Assembly (NCBI RefSeq): GCF_019320115.1
Contig: NC_089584.1
Span: forward strand, 105,081,111-105,145,110
DNA length: 64,000 bases
Reading direction: 5' to 3'
Origin: Miscanthus floridulus
Lineage: Eukaryota > Streptophyta > Magnoliopsida > Poales > Poaceae
The position numbers and the translations under genes are program-made. How positions within the stretch are numbered: the first letter of the stretch is position 1; every line of letters starts with the position of its first letter. The notes beneath the pieces are model-generated. The model worked only from the letters and a program-made list of their open reading frames with translations. It did not search any database and was not told the origin of the DNA. Positions 1 to 11,952 of this stretch are shown here, piece by piece.

Positions 1-2088
1 CCAATTGAGATATCTTGGTGTAGCCGGTTCTGCTGTCATGATAGTCCGTAGTGCTAGTTTTTCTTGATGTTTGCTTCTGCAATCTGGAGCCCCTGAGAAG
101 ATCACTGCTACCGTTCCCCTAGGTTTTTGGAATCCTTTGTCCTCGTGGTTGTCTTCATCTTTTTTCTGAATGTCCTCTTTGGTGTTCTCCTTACTATCTT
201 TTCTTGTGTATCGATCATTGAAAGTGTAGCAATTTCCGATGGTGTGCCTCCCATTAGGGTGCAATGGGCAACGTATGTTTTCAATGTCATCATATCTTCT
301 GGGTTTGGAAAACTTCTTTGATTTGTCGGCCATTGCCACGGTATTGTCTGGTCTACGTTTTCTTTCTTGATTTCTGTTATTCCGATGATTTTGCTTGTCC
401 AGGTTGTCCTGGTTGCTTCTATCCGAGAACCTCTCTCGTGTTTTTTCTTCTACAGTAATCATCTTTTCTACTGTTCGTCTGAATTCTTCATTGTTTCTTG
501 GATTTTCTTTGCAGAAGTCTTGAAATTGCCACCTAGCCATGATTCCGTGAGAGAAAGCTTCAATTACTTCTCGTTCGGTGATGTAATGCACTTGAGCCCA
601 CAGTTCGCCGAATCGTCGATAGTAATTTCTGAGACTTTCGCCTCTCTTTTGCTTGAGTCCTTTCAATTCTGCATGAGTGATCGGGTGTGTGATGATATCC
701 ACGAAATTTTCATAAAAAGCTCTTTGCTAATCCTCCCAATTTCTGATCGATCCTGGGTTCAATTTATCGAACCATTGGAGGGGCATAGTTTCTAGTGCCA
801 TGGGGAAGAACAGGGTTTTGATATCGTCGTCTCCTCCGGCTAGTTCAATTGATTGTGAATATATTCTGAGCCATTGCCTTGGTTCAGTTTTGCCATCATA
901 CTTGGAGTGGTTAGACGGTTTGAACTTGTGAGGTAATCGTACTGATGTAAGCCTGATCGCGAAACAGGGGAATCTATCGTGCGTTCCAGCTTCTTTGAAT
1001 TCGGATTCAGCACCTCCTTCTGGCCAACTATTGTTTTGATGGGAATAACTCTGCGAGGCTGTCCGGGTAGGCACCTTACTCCTGGTCTTTCTTGGTTGTT
1101 CAAATTGGTGGCCTTGATTATGTTCCTTCCTACTTCCTCCGTTATGGCTTCCACTTGGCCCAAGTCTTTCGAAGGCGGACTTTCTTTGATTTTGATCTTC
1201 TTGCCTATGGGTTGTTGATCTGGCGGGTAGTCTTGATTGGTCTCTATCTTCATGCGTTCTTGGGATCGTTGACCGGAGTAAGTCTTGGAGCTGTTCATAC
1301 TTCTCATTGGGATGTGAAGTTGCTCTGAGTTCTTCTAATGCTTCTCGAATCTTATCTTAAGGCGTATTTGCCGTGCGTCTTCCTTCGACTTCTCGTTGTG
1401 ATTTTCTTCTGTCGTATTCAGCCAACTCTGACTCATATCTAATCCAGGCTTCCCTGCGCTGTCTAGCACGGTGTTGGCACCCTTGCTTCAACTTGTTTTT
1501 CCTTTCTCTAGCTTGTTTCTGACTCTCTGTTTCTCCATCGTAGCCCTGGGCAAAGGGTGATATGTTGGATTCTGATTCATCCGATGACCTGACATCGGGT
1601 GCTTCTAGGGGATTTAATGGTGACTGAGGACGTCGAACCATGAGTACTTCCCGTGCGTGAGCCGTTCTGTTATTGGTGTTAGTTTTCATACTGTCGGAGT
1701 TGCTGATGACTTCAGTAGATGTTTCGATGTCGCAGATCGAGTCTCCTTCTTGGTAAGGTAGAATAGCTGTTGTTGTTGTGCCGACTAGTTGGGTTCCGCT
1801 ATCTTCAGGAATGGAACCTGGCCAGTGGATGATACAATCTTGCGATGTTATCGTTAGCACGAGTCCCTCCTGGGCTCCTATCAGTGGTATCCCAAGCATT
1901 GGATTGAAAGATCTTTTGAATTGTCCCTGATAGGATTTTGCCATGTTGTCGAGCCCAAACGGAAAAGAATTCAACTTCTTGAAAGAACTCTGAATGTAAT
2001 CCGAGTTGTTTTGGGTTGTGCTCTGGAATCCTGCTGAAAAAGAACTCGGTTTTTTGAAAGCACTCGAATAGAACTTCACCTTGGACAT
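1..2088 (-). pseudogene. Gypsy gag polyprotein remnant
   Basis: Gag forms the particle that packages element RNA. Reading the minus strand, the N-terminal part (2088-1357) is rich in Ser, Gln and charged residues and ends in an Arg/Glu-rich helix. The conserved core (about 1074-727) has KYDGKTEPRQWLRIY and the following FFPMALETMPLQWF stretch typical of retrotransposon gag. Core similarity continues to about position 300 (an RGESLRNYYRRFGELW-like stretch), and a basic region follows. The reading frame changes several times (near 1330, 830 and 300), so no single protein can be made. No zinc knuckle is seen before the window edge. The family is clear, the lineage less so. Confidence 0.75.
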
Positions 2089-2357
2089 GGAACCTGAATT
2101 CGAGTCGAACGCGCGTAGCCGTGAAATCTGATTTGAATAGGATATTATGAGCTGCGTGAATCTTTTGGTGAGCTGATCCGTCGTAGTTGTCGAAATAGGA
2201 AATTCTTCATGATGATCCGGATCTTTGAGGAGGTGGCCTTGAAGCTTGCCGTAGTTGTCTGCCTCGCAGATCTATGAGCCGAAGATGAAAGTTGATCCCA
2301 TCGGGAAGATCATGTTATCGAGGTCCATCGAGCTCTCGGATGCAAAGTCGCCGAAAG

Positions 2358-2375
2358 CCCCTACCTGGCGCGCCA
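2358..2375 (-). other. Primer-binding site of the Gypsy element
   Basis: Two bases inside the LTR end the minus strand reads TGGCGCGCCAGGTAGGGG, where the primer tRNA should anneal. I did not identify the tRNA. Confidence 0.6.
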
Positions 2376-2377
2376 GC

Positions 2378-2770
2378 TGTCGATGTTTTACCATCGATAG
2401 CCTGCCACGGGGATACCCAAGGCAGTATATTCGGGCTTCAGCGTATGCTGAACTCGATGGTGAACGCAAGAGACAGTCGATTTATCCTGGTTCAGGCCCT
2501 CGATCGTAGATCGAGTAATAACCCTACGTCTAGTCGGCGTTAGCCTTTGCGTTGGATTGATTGTGAAGTGTTGTGTTGTACAATTGCTGTTCTCTTCTCC
2601 CAGGAGCCCTGCCCTCCTTTATATAGTCAGGAGGCCAGAGTCCTAGTCGGTTTACAATGAGATTTCCTAGTAGGATTACTGAATAGTACTACTACTAAGA
2701 TGGGAAGAATCCTAGTTGGACTAGATCTTTTCTCTCCCTTGCGGGGTATCCTGTGGGTCCCGCATCGACA
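2378..2770 (-). repeat. Gypsy LTR (5' LTR of the minus-strand element)
   Basis: The 393-bp LTR has perfect 8-bp inverted ends, TGTCGATG at 2378 and CATCGACA ending at 2770. On the minus strand a TATA box (CTATATAAAGG, about 2618-2630) lies in front of the presumed start of transcription. The 5 bp beyond the outer end are ctttc; the matching target duplication would be outside the window. Confidence 0.85.
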
Positions 2771-3304
2771 CTTTCCTCTAATCCAAATGGCCCCTTACTT
2801 AAGCGATAATGCTCCCGTGAGGACGTCGGGACGGACGGACGTGCCTTCCCATTCGTTACCGTGTTGTCTGCTTGTTCCCATCCGCGTCTCTTTAAAAAAA
2901 TCTCTCTACCCATACCCAACGGTGCTCGCAGGGTTGCTCGTGCTCGCCAGCTACGCCAGGCAGGAGGTGCTCGCCGGCTGCTAGCCGCTCACCAGGGGCG
3001 CTCCTCGCGTAGGTGCTTACCCAACACCGTGCCTCCGCTAGGGCACCGGCGAGCTCCATGCACCGCCGCCGACCTCTGCACCGGCGTCGAGCTTTGCAAC
3101 GACAAAAGCGCATATTGCAAGTGTATGTTTCAAGTGTTTCAGAGGTTCGTTGCAAATGTTTCACACGTTGCAAAAGTAGATCGGAATGTTACATATGTTG
3201 CAATAGCTATACAACATGTTGCAAGGGTGTATTCCAAATGTTTCATTTGTTTTTCAGAAGCATATTGCAAGTGTGGTTAGGATGTTGCATATGTTTCACG
3301 CGTA

Positions 3305-3520
3305 CTCTCTCTGTCCCTAAATAACTGTCGTTCTCGCTTCTTGAAAAATAAAAAAAATATTAATATTTATGATATATAATTAATATCATTGGATAGATCG
3401 TTGAACCTATTTCCACAATAAATTATTTGGAGGTACAAATGATGCACATATTTTCTATAAATCTAGTAAAAGTTATGACACGGAAACAAAAAAACGACAC
3501 TTATTTAGAGATAGAGGGAG
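3305..3520. mobile_element. Stowaway MITE
   Basis: The 216-bp element begins CTCTCTCTGTCCCTAAATAA and ends TTATTTAGAGATAGAGGGAG, imperfect terminal inverted repeats of the Tc1/mariner Stowaway type. A TA target duplication flanks it (3303-3304 and 3521-3522). It has no coding capacity and would be moved by a transposase supplied elsewhere. Confidence 0.9.
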
Positions 3521-3807
3521 TACGTTGCAAGTGTTTTATCTGAAAGTTGCATATGCTTGTGATGGCTTTTCAAGAGTTTTCAGATGTTTTATAAGTTTTC
3601 AAACGTGGTGTTTTAGCTATTTTAGACGTATGTTGTAAGTGTTTTATCTGAATGTTGTAAAAGTAGATCTGGTGCTACCAAGGACAGATCCATGATAAAT
3701 GTTAGGGGGGTTTCTTCAACCTCTACATAGCTTTAACCTCTTCTTAATGTGCATCTATGGCAAAAAATTTCCAGGAGAGGTTAAGGCTCCATGGTCTGCC
3801 ATCGGTC

Positions 3808-3833
3808 GGGGGGGGGGGGGGGGGGGGGGGGGG
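3808..3833. repeat. Poly-G tract (26 G)
   Basis: An uninterrupted run of 26 G inside the intergenic repeat. Such runs are unstable and prone to length errors in sequencing. Confidence 0.9.
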
Positions 3834-4104
3834 CCGGGGCTAGAGCCCTGCCTGCATGGATCCATCCCTAGGTGTTGCATATGTTTAAGCTGTTCCAAGC
3901 GGGCGAGCAGGTAAGGCAGCAGGTGAGCAAACCGGCCAAGCGGACTAGCAGAGACGAGCAGGCAGCCGAGCGAGCAGAGACAAGCGGCGGCCGAGCGAGC
4001 AGGAAGGGCAGCAATCGACTGGGCGAGCAGACAGACAGGCTGCCGAGCGTGCAGACGACCAGGCGAGGGCGCTAGCCACGCCGTTACTTGAGCGCACAAC
4101 ACCT

Positions 4105-4197
4105 ATGCGAATGTTGGCCTACGGCATCCCAACAAATCTATTGGGTGAAGGTTTAAGGATTGCTGAAAGTTCTACAATTGAGTGCTTTATTTGGAGA
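4105..4197 (+). pseudogene. PIF/Harbinger transposase fragment
   Basis: The plus strand encodes about 31 residues (MRMLAYGIPTNLLGEG, then LRIAESSTIECF) that match the conserved LAYG..AD..DE...I.EST..E stretch of PIF/Harbinger transposase. Homology stops at about 4200. No terminal repeats were found, so this is a relic scrap. Confidence 0.65.
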
Positions 4198-4369
4198 GGG
4201 GAACAAAAAAAGAGGCAGGGGCGCTTCTCTCTCCTCAAAAGCCCGAAACAAATATTTTATTTGGCACGATGTCTACCAGCAAATTTATTAAGAACCAAAA
4301 TATCATGCAGCAAATCTCACTGTTTCCAAATGGAGGTCACTTTCAGTGTCCTTTAGTAAATTTTGCCCC

Positions 4370-4400
<31 letters not shown>

Positions 4401-4997
4401 AAAAACTCTCTCAGAACAACTCCATGAGATTAAGTAAAATCAATGTCCTTTCTCTATATAAAGTAATAAGAGATTGAAAGGAAAAAAAACTCCAGCAGAA
4501 TTCCCTTTTCAATCGTCTTTTCCTAAATAAAAAGCTTTTCTCAATCCCTCAAAATAACCCCTCCCTCAATCAAACAATAAAAGAACATGCAGCAGTTTTT
4601 CTCAATCCCGGTGGAGCTACCGTCGCCGCATGAGGGCGTCGGGGCCGAGAGGGCGAGCCTCGGAGCAACTTTATAAATTCATCAATCTGTGACACCGTTT
4701 AAAAAAACATGTGCCACGATCTGATGTAGAGGCTCTACTGCCACATCACGTGTGGCAAAGCAACAGATCAACATTCAACACACGGGCTTCGTGCAAATGA
4801 AAACCCCAACACACAAGAAAAAAGCATCCAGGTCTCGAACTACATAGTAATAAGATAAACACAGTGCCCTTTGAGGATAATAAATCACAATTCAGTAGCT
4901 AGGTTCATGAAAAAGCACAAGCAAAGCAGTGCACAGACCGTAAGAAAAGTAAACGGACTACAAAATGCGCCAACCGAATAGGGAAAAAAAACTCTAG
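4198..4997. other. Intergenic region and presumed SUA 3' UTR
   Basis: A 25-C run (4366-4390) is followed directly by 15 A (4391-4405). From 4420 to 4680 is A/T-rich sequence with a short GC-rich patch at 4610-4670. The last 200-300 bases before 4998 probably hold the 3' UTR of the SUA homologue on the minus strand. I could not place its poly(A) site. Confidence 0.5.
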
Positions 4998-7900
4998 CTA
5001 GGACATCTCCTTGAATCTTGCCATGGCCTTCTTCTGGATGACGGTTTTGTAGCTGTCCCCGGCTTGGGCCTCCAGGGATGGATCAGCCTTTCGCTGCTGA
5101 CTTCCCAGTCCAGCCCTGACGTCCACGGATTTTGCCTGGACTGGTTCCTTGATACCGCTGCCATCCTTTCCGAGACCCTGGATATTTTCGAAGTAGTTGC
5201 AAGAAACAAAAACAATACAAAATGCACACTCACATCAGAAGGAATACAACATAATATTTTCGCACTTTCCACAATGTAGGGAATATGGGCACACTGATTC
5301 CCCCTGCATCCGGTCACTTCTCGTGCCCAACAAACTATTCATTCCCACTAGACATCTTCTCACTCAGGCTAAATATGTCAGTGACTTCTGATTCTTAAAC
5401 TGTAGAGTCCAGACACAAGGAAGCACATGGACTCAGAATCAACTAGTCAAGACACAGAGGTATACTTAGTATTTCTGGAAAGAGATCAACAAGACAAACT
5501 TAAGATTTGCTAACTGATACTAACAGCTTTACCAAGCTCTAGAGTACTCCAGTTAAAACCAGAGAGTTGCATTAAAATAAATTTGATACTGCTACCTCAT
5601 TACAAATAGGCATATTTACCGGCTCAAAAAAACTTACATAAATCAGATTCCAAAGTGAGATGCATTTGCAGTAGCAGGAGAAATAAAAAGGGGGCATAAA
5701 CACTCATGACCAAATGCAGGAAACATTGTAAAAAAAATGCTATCAAGCCTGAGAGCATCTTAGACTGAGAAATATGTGGGAGATGAACTTACCAGTCCCT
5801 CTTGCCACCCCATGTTGCGTAGAATACGGTTGCCCACATTGCTTTCGTCAATTGCTCTATCAGCGGTAATAATTTCATAGTTTTCGCTGTTGCCAATTTC
5901 ACCACTGGAACGTTCACCCACACCAGGAGGAAACAGCATCGACCCTATCTCACTTGAACCCTTTCTGGACGGATAGTCACCAGCTTGACAACAGGTAATT
6001 TCCAGTAAATCAATAAAAAATCTTACAAGCAAAACCGAAAATATCATCCCTAAACTGTATGTTAGGTCAAGGACATATTCCAATGGCAACAACAAAATCC
6101 CCAGAAATACCCAAGTCAGCCTTATATAAACAGTTAAACACTAATACGAAACTGAGCATACTGCTAACGATGCTTCAGCAAAATGATAATGATGAGAATA
6201 ACCAAAAAAAAAAAAAAAAAAAACTGGACAGACAGTATGTTGCTGTTACTAACACAACGTGCTGAAGGAATGACAATGGAAAAATGACAGCAATTGTACG
6301 TGATAAAAACTTAAAAAAGTGTATTCTTACTTGAATCCAGTCCAACAGCATCAGTGCCAAGAGATGATCCATACAGATTTCGTCTTTCTGCAGCTCGATC
6401 CCTGTACTGGGATTGCACTCGTGCCTCAGAAAATCGACGTTTACCACTCCCAGAAACTCCCGATGAAGTATTAGAGACTAAGGCAGACACATCAGTTTTG
6501 AAGGGTGCAGGAGTTACAAGTGCCTCAGGACTTGTCATTAACCCACTTGCTCTTGTGGTTATAGTAGTGCGGGAGTCAGTGCTCCCAGCATCAGATAATG
6601 CATGAAACGTAGTATCCGACTTGATCACTCCTCTAGCAGAACCTCTTATGACACCCATAACTGTAGTCCCTAAGCTGTTACTGACAGGTCTAGGCTTTAC
6701 ATTGGAATCCAACATTTGGGTCGATGCAATTCCTTGGCCAAGAGAATTATCCATAGCATTTTCAAAGTCAGAATTCAGCTTGCTTTTCAAAGAGAATCCA
6801 GTTCCACTATGTGAATGATTAAATTTATCATCAGAACTTGATGGTTCTTTGTCATCAAGGACAATTCGTGCGGCCTGCCCTTCTTGATTCCTTTGCTTCC
6901 ACATGGCTAGGACATTGTTCATCTTCTTCTTATTAGCTATGAGACTACTTTTTGAGGCCAATTTAATCTCTTTTGCCTTCTCCTTTTCTCTCTTTTCTGC
7001 AGCCAGGGCTGCATTTGCAGCAGCTTGAACAGCATCAGGAAGTGAAGTTTTCTCATTTTGTTTAATTGTGGCAGCAGGCGCAGAGATCACAACCTTTTTG
7101 CCACTATTACTATCTGAGGTCTTCGTGTTTTCACTGGCCGCCTCCCCGGCTGCCTTAGTATTGCTCTGGTCGTTACAAGGGACATATTGTTGAGTCTGTT
7201 GATCGTACGAATACCAAACTCCAGAGTTGCTGTCATAGTAAAGGCCTACAACACACAAGATTACATATTAAACATAAATGGAAAAAGATCCGTAACCATA
7301 ACATTACCAACAACATTAGTAATGGTTTTAACAAAATTTTGATGTGGTAGACTCATAGACTTACCAGTAGTTCCATCATAATAGAATCCAGATGCGGAAT
7401 CATAGTAGTAACCAGATTTTTCATCCCAAACAAATCCCGACTGTGCTGCGTCACCATCTTTTTGAGATTCAGAGTTGCTGTTCTGTTTGTCATCAGGATT
7501 GTACTCTTTTGGAGCCCAACCTATGGCATCATACTGGTCCAACAGGCAAAGGTATTAAACCAATGAGCAACATGTATTCAACCTGCCTAAACTATGCGCT
7601 TAGTTAACATGAGAATGTGATGAAGGTCAGTCCCCTGTCCTTTTTCATTCTGCTTATTTGACATCTTAGCATTTTTAAAAATGTGGTTCTGATTTTTAGT
7701 ACTTTCCATTAGTAATTAATGACTATTAAGTGCTTTTAGAAACAGATCTAGTGATATTTTTCATATGCCCAATCCCCATGCTTTCAGAATTGTCAAGTCT
7801 CAGAAATTTGACAGTGCAGCTTGCAAAGAACCAAATACTGTAAGAAAGAACAAAGGAAGTAATATATAAATAGAAACAGTAAATGCTTAATCTTACAGTG

Positions 7901-10900
7901 TCAGGAGCTATAACAAACCTGCTGAGCAAATGATGCAGCCTCAATGGCAGCTGCAGCAAGGCTGTTTGACTGCGAACCCCCTGATGCAGGTCCATGTGTA
8001 CTTTTAGCATATGCTACACGCAAAACCTGGCCGTTTTTCTCAAGTGTAATCCCATTTGTAGCTTCCAGAGCTTTCGTAGCATCTTCCACCTGTCACAACA
8101 GGATGTTGAAAATTGTAAGGAACTATATACATCAAAAAAAGAAAATCTCAACTCAATCCACCAGACAACACTACTTACCGAATGGAAATGAACGAAGGCA
8201 AAACCTCTAGACACATGAGTAAACTTATCCCGAACAAGACGGATGTCCTGGTGAAAAATGACATGTAATGTGTCCAGAAAAATAAGAGAAACCTAATCAA
8301 GCAATTAGTTTATTCCCCACCTTTATTGGTGCGTGCTTAGCAAATTCGTACCGAAGCATTTCCTCATCAGCATTTTCATCCAAGCCACGAACAACTAAAA
8401 CATGAGTTGGACCTGCAAATGACCGCAACTAAATAAGGCAGCACGATACCGATACATACTTTACATAATTCCAGAACGAAACTACGAAAGCACAAAACTT
8501 GCCTAGATCAGATCCCCTTCTCCCAAAGTGTGGAGTAGAACCTGTCGCATCAGCTGGTAGAGCATCCTCAGTACGAGGTTCATTGCACTATGCAAATACA
8601 AATAAACATATGATTAGCCAGAGCAAAATCACAAAACTAATTAGTTACCCAGCTATTAACTTAGGAAAAATGAGGCAAAGTAGAGTTGTAGTATTTTCAT
8701 GCACATATAGAAAAACAGAAAATTACACAACAGTATGGCAGTGTTCTCTAAGTAGAACAAACTAACAACTAGACGAAATCCAACACATCACCCTGCCCTG
8801 CCACTAACCCACTCACCAGTTAAACTACAGGCCACGATAGTCACGACTCAGGCCACGATAGTACAGAAGCTGGTGTTCAGGTGGGGTGTGGGGGTGTGGG
8901 GGCGGGCGGGAGGGGGGGTGGGGCAATGGAAATGTGATATGAAAAATAATATCCTTACAAGTACCTGAAAACACGAGGTCCTGCGGGCAAAATTCATACA
9001 TCCGCATATAGTACAAATCCAATCACATGGTGCAGCAACAGTCCTGTGCCCATAAGTAGGCCGTGTAAAATTTTCTTGTCCAAGAGAAGGCCCACCCGTC
9101 CCACTGGTTGGTTTACTACTGCAGTAAAGACAGTGTTAGAATTAACTGCACTGGAAGGAATTTTTATATAAACACATGAGCACAAAAGGCTAGTACAACA
9201 TTAAAAGGAAGACAAGACTCGCCCCCCACCCACCCAACCACGCACTAACAGAACTTTGTTGACGTATAAGGATCACAAGAACCTTCCCATGGTAACATAA
9301 TAAAGTAACACCACTTTTACCCACTGAAATCTTACAGAACTGCTGAATCTTTTTATTAATGAACTCTAATTGAATTGGAGTCCTATGATCTTATGTCATC
9401 AAAATAACTACTACATCTCCACTCCAAACTATATGTCACTCCACCTTTATCCTAAGTCAATCTTCTCTCAATCTGACCAAGTTTTTAGAAAAATATAATA
9501 ACATCAACATGTTCAAATAAATGCAATATCAAGACCTAGTTCATAGAGATTTCAGTGAAAATAAATTGATGCTGTATATGTTGTTGTGTTTTCTATAAAT
9601 TTGGTCAAAGTCAGATAAGTTTGATATAGGATAAAGCTCAAGTGGCCTATAATTTGAATGAAGAGGAAAGAGAAATTAGAGTATCCTGTTTGGTTATATG
9701 CTAGCCTACTATGAGAATTATTGGATTGTGTTTCCACTTACAGAAGACTCGATTATAATCGCCGTACCGTGGGAATTTTTTCGATTCTCGATTGTGCTAG
9801 TTCAGAAAAAAGCAGAAATAATCGAAGTGTCTTGTGGTAGTCTTGCTTTTTTTTCACCGAGAATCAGATTATATAAGCAGAAACAAACATGGTCAATACA
9901 ACTAGCTTATAATTACCCATGCCAGTTACAGAATATACGGCCGAGACAAATGAGAACTTCATAGCTCAAGGCAACCTCAAGTAAGAAGTATAGTTACAAA
10001 GGATACAAAAAAGGACAACAACTCCGAAAGCATAATACAACTCAAGACACTAATTTAGCAACAAAAAAAAGTGCAACCATGCACTGCATACTCATTTATT
10101 CACCAGCACGCTAGCAGAGATTGCATAGGATGGACGGCTTTGTATAGGATGGAGTGAAACATACTTATTTCTAAATAGAAAAACACGTATACCTGTACTG
10201 AAAGAACACATTCCTGCCATCAATTTCGAGACCATTCTCTCCAGTAGCTTCCATCATTCTACGGGCAGCTTCCTGTGAAGAGGATACAGCTGTGTTAAGA
10301 GTACATGAAAGTTTGGATGAGTAATGGAATAACACTTGTGTTTGATTAGTACCACGGTGGGGAAGTCAATGAAAGCAAATCCACGAGACATGCCAGAATT
10401 CCGTTCCTTGATCACACGCACACTGCGTAGAGGGCCCCACTGAGCCTACAAGAGAACAGACGAAATGATTAAAACGAACCAGACAATACACTTTCAACCG
10501 GTGCAACAAGTTATGAAGAGGAAGTTGTACAAGAATCTGATATAGGTCATCATCATTAGTCTTCAGGGGCAGTCCCTTGACAACAACAGTGGCAGATGGG
10601 GCCTGCAAACATGAATGCAAACTCATGGTTTGTAAATTCCAAACCCACAGCTACAAATGTATGTATGTATGTATGCAGTATGTCCATACCACTGAATCAC
10701 CATGCCTCCTATCATCCCAATCATATTCCCTTCTTCTGTCAAACCGATTATCATCATACAGGCCATCTCTTTGGTTCCGACCATGACTTCTCGCACGAGG
10801 AGATCTTGATCTAGACCGTGATCTTGATCGGTCATCACGCCCACGTGATCGAGAACGGCTATGGCGCATGTATGGACTTTCCTCTCTTTCACGACTTACT

Positions 10901-11952
10901 CCACTTCTTTCGCGTTCACTCTCACATGAATCGCGTCTTCTCCAGCTACTATCTCTCCTGCCTCTCTCATAGTCCGAATCATAACCGTAACGACCATATT
11001 CATGATCTCTCTCATAGCTGTCGTCTCTGCTTTGGTGTGAACTGCGGTACCGGTCTTCAAACTCACCATGAAACTCGGCACGTTCTCTGCTTCCAATCCT
11101 TTTGCTCCTATCAACACCAAAATCACGGTGACTGCCAGATTCATAATAGTTGTCAGTAGCATGATAATTATCACGGAGTCTATCAACTCCTCTGTATGAA
11201 TCAAACTCATGATGCTTTCCATCATTGCGATAATTAGTGTCATGCCTTCTGTGATCTCTTGTAGTTGCATATTCCTCATCATGATTCCTTCGAGGCTGAG
11301 ACCACATTCCACCAACAGATGGTGGTGGTGCATACATATTTCTATCATGTGCATCCTGACAGAATGCACCCCTCCCATATGAATCTCTAGGAAAGCCTTC
11401 ATCCACAGATCTCCTACCATTGTACGATCCACCAGACCTGCAAATTAAGTTAACAGGGGAAGATATGGTAATATGGCAAAGCACTATATAAATATTAAAG
11501 GCATGACAGAAATCACAAAAGGGGAGAACTTGTTGAAGAGTTAACCCACTACTAAATAAAAACATATCTCGGCTTACTAGAGAAATTAGAAAAAGATTCG
11601 ACACGTTTTACAGGAATAAAGGACATGAATACCCCAGTTAACACAACACTAGAATGACCAGTTGGCTTACCTAAAATCTGGCTCATTGATTACACCATAC
11701 CCATTCGGTGCCTGTAGATTCAACAGAATAAGTCGAGTCAGCAACAAGTTCTACAGAACGGGCAGGTAAATCCATTCCATTTAAGCAACGGCCTCTTCTT
11801 GAACTCTTTACAACTAACGCTGGATACACAGAGGCCAACTGCATGGCCAAAATTCTGCTATTTCATCATCTTCAGTAGTTAGTAAAGGAAAAGACTGCAA
11901 TTACACTGTTGTTCTCCCATCCATGTTGTGGAGCATAACGCCCATGATCCAT
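4998..11952 (-). CDS. SUA: SUPPRESSOR OF ABI3-5 / RBM5-like splicing factor
   Basis: A nuclear RNA-binding protein. The Arabidopsis homologue SUA controls alternative splicing of ABI3, and human RBM5/RBM10 act at 3' splice-site recognition. I read 15 coding exons: 11952-11905, 11711-11671, 11437-10690, 10602-10531, 10445-10353, 10272-10193, 9118-8965, 8587-8503, 8412-8321, 8247-8179, 8089-7919, 7533-7365, 7245-6331, 5983-5793, 5177-4998. They total 3108 nt (1035 aa) in one open frame. Domains: Arg/Ser-rich region about 100-275, RRM1 about 280-360, RanBP2 zinc finger about 393-420 (W.C..C spacing, N, then C..C across an intron), RRM2 about 441-535, tyrosine-rich OCRE about 584-631, G-patch about 962-1005 (GWQEGLGLGKDGSG across an intron). 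Arabidopsis SUA is about 1100 aa, so this looks complete. One intron (8502-8413) is GC-AG. Exon ends follow GT-AG and family conservation and were not checked against transcripts. Confidence 0.93.
9410..9675. mobile_element. Degenerate Stowaway-like MITE in SUA intron
   Basis: In the roughly 1.07-kb intron between 9119 and 10192. The interior ATTTGGTCAAAGTCAGATAA and the end GTGGCCTATAATTTGAATGA are Stowaway consensus phrases. Terminal repeats are degraded, so the boundaries are approximate. Confidence 0.6.

Larger units (their letters stand above)
1..2770 (-). mobile_element. Ty3/Gypsy retrotransposon, 5' part, cut by the window edge
   Basis: Minus-strand element: 5' LTR at 2378-2770, primer-binding site beside it, leader, then a gag remnant running off the left edge. 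The LTR is short (393 bp) and the gag resembles the Tat/Retand side of Gypsy (a KYDGKTEPRQWL-type motif), so I place it there tentatively. The pol region, if present, lies outside the window. Confidence 0.8.
2771..4104. repeat. Intergenic dispersed repeat, TTGCAA-rich, with an inserted MITE
   Basis: No gene. At 3110-3300 and 3520-3670 the phrase TTGCAAGTGTTT and variants recur, a pattern common in dispersed grass repeats. The two halves are separated by the Stowaway MITE at 3305-3520. From 3890 to 4080 there is a loose array of CGAGCAG-like units. The parent transposon family was not identified. Confidence 0.5.

Noticed and set aside
10818..11432. Alternative-frame ORFs over the Arg/Ser region of SUA
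   Set aside because: Repetitive RS codons leave the other frames open. Splice structure and homology fix the real frame.
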